DNA of 21,552 bases, from the IMG/VR virus record IMGVR_UViG_3300030099_007922, positions 6,294-27,845 of that record; one strand, given 5' to 3'. The notes under the pieces were generated by a model. The model did not search any database, had not been told where the DNA came from, and worked only from the letters and a program-made list of their open reading frames with translations. Every line of letters begins with the position of its first letter. The stretch's first letter is position 1. This DNA is from a virus. This document shows, piece by piece, positions 6,953 to 11,783 of this stretch. Made by a program: the position numbers and the translations under genes.

Positions 6953-7633
6953 ATGACAAAGAAAATTTTTATTACAGGATGTGCCAAGTCAGGCACCACT
7001 TTATTGTTGAGAATGTGTTATGCATTTGAAGATGTCGATATACTCTATCGTCGAGGTTTTGATGGACATGAATTGCCATTTGATGAATTCGTTAAGTACA
7101 CTAGTGATAAAAAATTTATAATAGGCAAAAGACACCCACCAGCACTTTTAAGTAATGTACTTACAAAGACTTTGGACGATCAGTACGACGTTGTTAAAAG
7201 AAATAATATTGCGATTATAAATGTTGTTAGGGATGGTAGAGATGTAGTGTTGTCTGATGGTAATTATGTAAAACCGCAAAGGTGGATTGAAAGCATCAAG
7301 CAGAGAGATTTCTACAAAGACGTTATCAAAATGGAAGTAAGGTATGAGGACTTGATAAGAAATCCGGAAAAAGTACAAAAGCAGATGGAAGATATATTTG
7401 GCATGCAGTCTTCTCATCAGTTTGCAGATTATCCTGATTATGTGGAGGATTGGGTTTTTGAATGGAATGTTTCAATATTAGGAAGGCAGGGAAAATCAAA
7501 CGAAACAAATTATGGTAAGAGAAAATTGAGTGATAAAAGTGTTGGAAAAGACCTCGAAGCGTATAAAGATCTATGCTCTGATATAGAACGTCCAGAGTTT
7601 GATAGTTGTTTACAAGAATTGGAGTATATGTAG
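6953..7633 (+). CDS. Sulfotransferase (PAPS-dependent type)
   Basis: This 226-aa protein has the 5'-phosphosulfate-binding loop GCAKSGTTLL (9-18), the 3'-phosphate-binding segment VVRDGRDVVLS (91-101) and VRYEDLIRNPE (129-139), the three landmarks of cytosolic/Golgi-type and bacterial sulfotransferases. Such enzymes move sulfate from PAPS to a hydroxyl or amine on a carbohydrate or lipid. In this cassette the likely acceptor is the glycan being built, so the product would be a sulfated surface sugar; this is inference. No PAPS-making genes are in the window, so the host would supply the donor. It begins 3 nt after the glycosyltransferase stop and directly abuts the next gene. Confidence 0.88.
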   Translation: MTKKIFITGCAKSGTTLLLRMCYAFEDVDILYRRGFDGHELPFDEFVKYTSDKKFIIGKRHPPALLSNVLTKTLDDQYDVVKRNNIAIINVVRDGRDVVLSDGNYVKPQRWIESIKQRDFYKDVIKMEVRYEDLIRNPEKVQKQMEDIFGMQSSHQFADYPDYVEDWVFEWNVSILGRQGKSNETNYGKRKLSDKSVGKDLEAYKDLCSDIERPEFDSCLQELEYM

Positions 7634-8518
7634 ATGAGACCTCTGATTACTGGTTACCGTGGATATATCGGCACTAATTTGTTTAGTAAATTAAATGATA
7701 AAGGGATAGATTGGATTGGCATTGACATTAAGGATGGTTATGCTGATGATGATCTATGTAGAATAACGAGAATTCCAGATAGAATAAGAGATTTTAATCC
7801 AGATGTTATTTTTCACTTGGCAGCAATTCCAAGGGTGGCATATAGTGTGGAGAATCCGTTGGAAGTCATGAAAAACAATATTGTATCAACGTCAATCATA
7901 TTAGAATACGCAAAAGAAAAAAACATTCCAGTAATTTACAGCAGTTCTTCATCTGTAGTTGGGAATGGTGATGGTCCTGCCAGTCCTTATGCTTTATCAA
8001 AGTATGTTGGTGAGTTGGAGACATTATTGTACAATAAGTTGTATGGACTTAAGACAGTGGCGTTGAGATACTTTAATGTTTATTCGTATGATCAGGTTGC
8101 CGATAGTGAGTACGCCACAGTTGTTTGCAATTGGAAGAAGCACATCAAGTATGGCAACGTTCCATATATTACTGGTGATGGCGAACAAAGAAGGGACATG
8201 ACTCACGTAGATGATATTGTGTCAGCAAATATTTTCTGCGCAGAAAACATTGAAAAGGAGGATCTTTGGGGTCACTGGTACGATATTGGTTCGGGACAGA
8301 ATATTTCTTTAAATGAACTAAAAGAAATTGTGTTACAATATTTTCCAGAGCAACAATTTAAATACGTCGAATCACGCTCTGGAGATGTCATGTTAACAAA
8401 AGCAGATTTGTCCAAGCTTGAAGCGCATGGGTGGAAGAGTAAGGTGGATTTACAAACTGGACTACATTCAATTTATAGAATTCTTAAGGAGGATATTGAT
8501 AATGGGAAAAGAAATTAA
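7634..8518 (+). CDS. NAD-dependent sugar epimerase/dehydratase (extended SDR)
   Basis: This 294-aa protein is a complete extended SDR. The NAD loop GYRGYIG is at 7-13, the acidic end of the second strand is D31, and DVIFHLAA is at 57-64. The serine run SSSSS (103-107) and YALSK give the catalytic Ser-Tyr119-Lys123 set. LRYFNVY (144-150) and QRRDMTHVDDIVSA (185-198) are typical of UDP-glucose and UDP-GlcNAc 4-epimerases such as WbpP, which are somewhat longer (about 340 aa). It probably interconverts a UDP-hexose or UDP-HexNAc, but the exact substrate cannot be assigned. It directly follows the sulfotransferase stop and overlaps the methyltransferase by 17 nt. Confidence 0.9.
   Translation: MRPLITGYRGYIGTNLFSKLNDKGIDWIGIDIKDGYADDDLCRITRIPDRIRDFNPDVIFHLAAIPRVAYSVENPLEVMKNNIVSTSIILEYAKEKNIPVIYSSSSSVVGNGDGPASPYALSKYVGELETLLYNKLYGLKTVALRYFNVYSYDQVADSEYATVVCNWKKHIKYGNVPYITGDGEQRRDMTHVDDIVSANIFCAENIEKEDLWGHWYDIGSGQNISLNELKEIVLQYFPEQQFKYVESRSGDVMLTKADLSKLEAHGWKSKVDLQTGLHSIYRILKEDIDNGKRN
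8486..8492 (+). promoter_or_regulatory. Strong ribosome binding site that decides the start at 8502
   Basis: AAGGAGG lies 9 nt before ATG 8502, within the 3' end of the epimerase gene. It fixes the methyltransferase start; an in-frame ATG at 8418 would add 28 residues that overlap the epimerase by about 100 nt and do not resemble the family. Confidence 0.85.
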
Positions 8519-9140
8519 TTTCAATCATTGGAAAAATGCAAAATATGGTAATCCTAAAACGCACTATACAGAAGTTAAAATAGCGCCAAAACAAGAAAGA
8601 ACAGATGCGTTGTTGGACATTGTAAAAAAGTATGAAGTTGACACTGGCAGTAAGTTTAGCAAAATTTGTGAATTTGGTTGCAATAATGGTAGAAATTTGA
8701 TGCCATTTTATCACCTCGGTATAGATGTTTATGGGTATGACATCTGTGAATCTTCTTTGGATGCATCAAGAGATTCTATGGAGAGGTGTTCGGGTAATTT
8801 TAAAAATGTAGATCTTTTTAACCAATACTCTGAGTTGGCGCCAATACCAGACAATTATTATGATTTTTCATTTACTATGGGTTTTTTAATGCACTTGCCG
8901 AAAAGTGAAAATAAAAGTTCATTAATTAACGAAATCATCAGAGTATCTAAGAATGTCTTAGTATACGAACCATCCAAACTTGGCGGAATTGAAGAAAGTG
9001 ATTTATCACAGGATGGTTGGCACTTAAGTATGATGGATTACGATGAGTGTGATTCTCGATTCCAACAGTTAGATATAACGCACACTGTGTCTGAAAATGC
9101 ACTCATGAAAGTGTGGTTTCTTCAAAAAGAGGTATTATGA
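8502..9140 (+). CDS. SAM-dependent class I methyltransferase
   Basis: This 212-aa protein starts at ATG 8502 behind a perfect AAGGAGG. Motif I is CEFGCNNGRNLM (56-67), a form of ExGxGxGxN; the second strand ends in YGYD with D80, the expected ribose-binding acid. NVDLFNQ, YYDFSFTMGFLMHL and the NVLVYEP strand follow in the expected order for Methyltransf_11/23-type enzymes. In this cassette the probable target is a sugar hydroxyl or a similar small acceptor, although sugar methyltransferases cannot be told from other small-molecule types here. It overlaps the epimerase by 17 nt, and its TGA overlaps the next ATG by 4 nt. Confidence 0.85.
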   Translation: MGKEINFNHWKNAKYGNPKTHYTEVKIAPKQERTDALLDIVKKYEVDTGSKFSKICEFGCNNGRNLMPFYHLGIDVYGYDICESSLDASRDSMERCSGNFKNVDLFNQYSELAPIPDNYYDFSFTMGFLMHLPKSENKSSLINEIIRVSKNVLVYEPSKLGGIEESDLSQDGWHLSMMDYDECDSRFQQLDITHTVSENALMKVWFLQKEVL

Positions 9141-10021
9141 AATTAGGTATTATTGGCAATGGTTTCGTGGGTAATGCGATTGCACACGCTTTTATACCGT
9201 GTATGGAAGTTAAAATATATGACAAAGATTCTGAAAAGTCTTTTAATACTTTAGACGAGGTGGTAAACGATTCAGATGTTGTGTTTATTTCTGTACCAAC
9301 CCCAATGAGTCAAAATGGTGTTATTGATCTATCGATAGTGGAGAGTGTTTTTAAAGACATCGAAAAAGCAAAAAACAAAGAATCAGATGTAATCTTTGTT
9401 CTTAAGTCTACTGTTGTGCCTGGTACTACGAGATCGATAAAAGAAAAGCACAAAAAATTAAGAATTGTGTTTAATCCCGAGTTCTTAACAGAGAGGCATG
9501 CAAGGTTTGATTTTCTTAACCAGTCTAGAATTATCCTTGGGTTTGAAAATGATATCGATGTTGGTAATGGGCACACACATAGGGACGTTCAGGTTGTGCA
9601 ATCTTTGTATAATGAGAGGTTTTCTGGAAACAATTTCATCGTTACGAATTATGAGACCGCTGAGATGATCAAGTATTTTAATAATTTATTTTTTGCTGTT
9701 AAAGTTTCGTTTATGAACGAGATGAAGATGGTTTCTGATAAATTGGAGATTATCAATTGGGGCAAAGCAGTAAGAGGTTTTGTCAGTGATGGGCGCATAG
9801 GTGATTCTCATTTGCAGGTACCTGGACCTGACGGCAAAAGGGGTTTCGGAGGGTCTTGTTTTCCTAAAGATATAAACGCATTTATGACGTTTACAGATTC
9901 GATTGGTTTAGACCTTTCGCTTTTAAAGGGAGCATGGAAAACCAATCTACATGTAAGACCGGAAAGAGATTGGGAAAAATTAGAAGGAAGAGCAGTTAGC
10001 AAAAAAGGAGAAGTAAAATGA
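9137..10021 (+). CDS. UDP-glucose/GDP-mannose dehydrogenase family, short form
   Basis: From ATG 9137 (GAGG at 9129-9132, ATGA overlap with the previous stop) this is 294 aa. It has GIIGNGFVGNA (4-14) for NAD binding, SVPTP, KSTVVPGTT, VFNPEFLTE, AEMIKYFNNLFFAVKVSFMNE (about 175-195, with conserved K179), and GGSCFPKDINAF with the catalytic nucleophile C241. These are the marks of enzymes that oxidise UDP-glucose to UDP-glucuronate, or similar NDP-sugars. Usual members are 390-440 aa; here the protein ends about 50 residues after the catalytic cysteine, so the C-terminal UDP-binding domain is missing. It may still work as a short form, bind a different nucleotide, or need a partner. It is the last glycan gene and overlaps the next gene by 4 nt. 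Confidence 0.87.
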   Translation: MKLGIIGNGFVGNAIAHAFIPCMEVKIYDKDSEKSFNTLDEVVNDSDVVFISVPTPMSQNGVIDLSIVESVFKDIEKAKNKESDVIFVLKSTVVPGTTRSIKEKHKKLRIVFNPEFLTERHARFDFLNQSRIILGFENDIDVGNGHTHRDVQVVQSLYNERFSGNNFIVTNYETAEMIKYFNNLFFAVKVSFMNEMKMVSDKLEIINWGKAVRGFVSDGRIGDSHLQVPGPDGKRGFGGSCFPKDINAFMTFTDSIGLDLSLLKGAWKTNLHVRPERDWEKLEGRAVSKKGEVK

Positions 10022-10221
10022 AGTTATCTGATCAAGCATTAGGTGCCATCATGATGGCACTACAAAATTCACTCATGAATCAAACAGACATTGTTCCTGT
10101 TTTAAAAGACTTTGATTTAATGATGAATGAGAATGAGGAGGTGGTTGTTTTAAATCCACCACCGGTAGAATTGGACTCCACTATCGGGCAAGAAAATCAA
10201 AAGACTGTCGGAAGCGACTAG
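10018..10221 (+). CDS. Small conserved phage-type protein of unknown function
   Basis: This 67-aa protein contains the segment LGAIMMALQNSLMNQTDIV and a short VVVLNPPP motif followed by an acidic, Gln-rich tail. I associate this general form with small uncharacterised proteins of T4-like marine phages, but I cannot name a family. There are no membrane segments or cysteines. The start is supported by GGAG at 10007-10010, 7 nt upstream, and the gene is coupled to the dehydrogenase by ATGA and to the next gene by one shared base. A perfect 18-bp palindrome lies in its coding sequence near the start (10043-10060). Confidence 0.75.
   Translation: MKLSDQALGAIMMALQNSLMNQTDIVPVLKDFDLMMNENEEVVVLNPPPVELDSTIGQENQKTVGSD
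10043..10060 (+). repeat. Perfect 18-bp palindrome inside the 67-aa gene
   Basis: GTGCCATCATGATGGCAC is identical to its reverse complement. In RNA it could fold as a 7-bp stem with a CATG loop. It sits 25 nt after the start of the 67-aa gene, in codons for G-A-I-M-M-A, at the junction between the glycan cassette and the core phage genes. Whether it is a protein-binding site, an mRNA hairpin or chance is not known. Confidence 0.6.
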
Positions 10222-10475
10222 TGCCCCTTTATGAATATCATTGTTCAGAATGTGATAAAGCGTTTAGTGTTTTTTTATCCATGTCGGAAACGCAAGATGT
10301 TTGCACCAAGTGCAATTCTAGGGAAATTACTAAAGTAGTTAACAGGATTTCTGACTCGATAAATGGAAATAAATATATAAACAAGGCAGGAGATGTAGTG
10401 AAATCGCACATCGAACAAGCGAAAACTGAAATAAAGGAAGAAAAAAAGAGAATGAAAAGAGAGATGAAAAAATGA
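10221..10475 (+). CDS. FmdB-type zinc-ribbon protein
   Basis: This 84-aa protein begins MPLYEYHCSECDKAFSVFLS and has two CxxC pairs, C8/C11 and C28/C31, the pattern of the FmdB/CxxC_CxxC_SSSS zinc-ribbon family, whose founding member was described as a putative regulatory protein. The C-terminal third is a charged, probably coiled-coil tail rich in Lys and Glu. It starts with GTG one base into the preceding stop (TAGTG) and ends in an ATGA overlap with the next gene. Its role in the phage is unknown; nucleic-acid or protein binding during late gene expression would fit the neighbouring sigma-like gene. Confidence 0.82.
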   Translation: MPLYEYHCSECDKAFSVFLSMSETQDVCTKCNSREITKVVNRISDSINGNKYINKAGDVVKSHIEQAKTEIKEEKKRMKREMKK

Positions 10476-10783
10476 TTTTAGAAACAATACTGGCACTTTC
10501 TATTGTATTGAATGTGTTTTTGATTTTTTATTCAATTAGGATTGCTAGAAAACTTTTTGTTGTAGGTACAAACATGGAAGCTCTTTCTGGTGCCTTTCTA
10601 TCGTTTAGAAATCATGTGGAGAGTGTACATGAAGCTGAGATGTTTTATGGTGATCAAACTCTACAGTCTCTTATACAGCACTCAAAGGATGTTTTGACTT
10701 TGCTTGATGAGTATGAGGATCTTATGGCGATGGTATCAGAAGAAGAAGGGGAAGAAGAGCAGTATGCCGAAGAAGAAGACTAA
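10472..10783 (+). CDS. Small membrane-anchored protein with acidic tail
   Basis: This 103-aa protein has one N-terminal hydrophobic segment (about residues 3-22, ETILALSIVLNVFLIFYSI), probably a signal anchor, followed by a helical soluble part containing AEMFYGDQTLQSLIQHSKDV. It ends in an extremely acidic tail, SEEEGEEEQYAEEED. I do not know a named family. The central segment seems reminiscent of small conserved proteins of T4-like marine phages, but this is only an impression. It is coupled to the zinc-ribbon gene by ATGA. Its last 20 nt overlap the start of the sigma-like gene, where the GAA/AAG-rich DNA is read in two frames. Confidence 0.75.
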   Translation: MILETILALSIVLNVFLIFYSIRIARKLFVVGTNMEALSGAFLSFRNHVESVHEAEMFYGDQTLQSLIQHSKDVLTLLDEYEDLMAMVSEEEGEEEQYAEEED

Positions 10784-11456
10784 CTATTATTTCACAAGTG
10801 TTCACGAGAATGCAATAGTGGAATATTGTTCGGTAGAGGATCGTTCCAAGAGAGAGCAGATTTATATTGAATATATACAACCTGCATTTAGTGAGATGGT
10901 GGATAAGATAATCTACACTTATAAGTTTACAAATATACCAAATATAGATTTTTTAAAAGAGGATTGTAAAATTTGGTTAACAACGATTTTAAGCAAGTAC
11001 GACCCAAATAGGGGTTCTAAAGCATTTTCATACTTTTCAGTTATAACCAAACACTGGTTCATTCATCAATTAAAGAAACACTCTACAAAAATTAAGAGGG
11101 AGGTTTCCTACAACGATATTGTTAAAGAGCATGCGCATGAAAAACTTATTTATAATGATGTCACATATATTCAAAAAAGGCAAAAGCATGAGTTTTGGAC
11201 AAACCTAAGAAAAGAAGTTACTCGATGGAAAGAGTCCAACTTATTCACAAAGGATAACGAGAAAAAGGTTATAACTGCAGTTGAAATACTTTTAGACAAT
11301 GTTCAAGATATTGACATTTTAAATAAAAAAGCAGTTTATCTATACCTAAGGGAGATGACGGGGTTAAAAACAAAACAAATCGTTAACACTTTGAATAAAA
11401 TGAGGGAAAGATATAAATATTTTATTATCAAATATGAACGGGGTGATAAATTTTAG
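10764..11456 (+). CDS. 55: T4 gp55-like late-transcription sigma factor
   Basis: From ATG 10764 this is 230 aa; an in-frame ATG at 10704 would add 20 residues that overlap the upstream gene. The core is DPNRGSKAFSYFSVITKHWF (about 80-99), the region-2 helix of sigma-70-type proteins in the form seen in T4 gp55 relatives. A basic stretch HSTKIKREVSYND and a helical C-terminal part with LREMTGLKTKQIVNTLNK follow. gp55 directs host RNA polymerase to late promoters with a TATAAATA box, helped by gp33 and the sliding clamp. It is somewhat longer than T4 gp55 (185 aa). It precedes the structural genes, and a TATAAATA box lies in its own 3' end. Family call fairly sure; the orthology is inferred from the motif. 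Confidence 0.8.
   Translation: MPKKKTNYYFTSVHENAIVEYCSVEDRSKREQIYIEYIQPAFSEMVDKIIYTYKFTNIPNIDFLKEDCKIWLTTILSKYDPNRGSKAFSYFSVITKHWFIHQLKKHSTKIKREVSYNDIVKEHAHEKLIYNDVTYIQKRQKHEFWTNLRKEVTRWKESNLFTKDNEKKVITAVEILLDNVQDIDILNKKAVYLYLREMTGLKTKQIVNTLNKMRERYKYFIIKYERGDKF
11412..11419 (+). promoter_or_regulatory. Possible T4-type late promoter (TATAAATA)
   Basis: An exact TATAAATA, the T4 late-promoter -10 core, lies 56 nt before ATG 11475, the first gene of the structural block. Copies at 5246-5253 and 18044-18051 lie deep inside genes, and about two copies per strand are expected by chance in DNA this AT-rich, so only the position makes this one attractive. Confidence 0.35.
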
Positions 11457-11474
11457 TTTTTTCATAATTAGGAT

Positions 11475-11783
11475 ATGAAAACAAAACAGTCAGTACAGGA
11501 ACTAATAGACGCAGCAACAACAAATGTCCAAGACGACAGAGCTGCCACGAAGGTACTTCTCATGAATTTGATGAAGTATATGCAATCAACTGACGACCGC
11601 CATCGAGAAGTTGGTCTAGTGGCAGCAAAATATCTAGAAACCCTCCAAAGATCCAACGAGCAATTGGTAAAAATTGCAGCACTGGTTCAAAAAAAGGCAT
11701 CAAACGAACAAGATACATCAATTTCAGAAGAAGAAAGGGACGAATTGTTTGAGATGATCAACTCTGACATGGAGGAAGATTGA
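11475..11783 (+). CDS. Small helical phage protein, possibly terminase small subunit or assembly factor
   Basis: This 102-aa protein is predicted to be almost entirely helical: a first helix (residues 5-17), a long amphipathic one from DDRAATKVLLMNLMKYM through VAAKYLETLQRSNEQLVKIAALVQKK, and an acidic C-terminal helix (EEERDELFEMI). The arrangement and its place at the head of the late genes recall small terminase subunits and small assembly chaperones, but no diagnostic motif is visible, so the function is not assigned. It begins 18 nt after the sigma-like gene with a weak AGGA next to the start. It ends in a TGATG overlap with the amidase gene, whose GGAGGA ribosome binding site lies inside this gene. 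Confidence 0.7.
   Translation: MKTKQSVQELIDAATTNVQDDRAATKVLLMNLMKYMQSTDDRHREVGLVAAKYLETLQRSNEQLVKIAALVQKKASNEQDTSISEEERDELFEMINSDMEED

Noticed and set aside
1-10021. A bacterial O-antigen locus rather than phage DNA
   Set aside because: Gene coupling and strand run on without a break into gp55-like and tail genes, and several enzymes are miniature forms; the upstream side is not visible, so a chimeric contig cannot be fully excluded.
11457-11474. T-run after the sigma-like gene as an intrinsic terminator
   Set aside because: The TTTTTT run is not preceded by a GC-rich hairpin.
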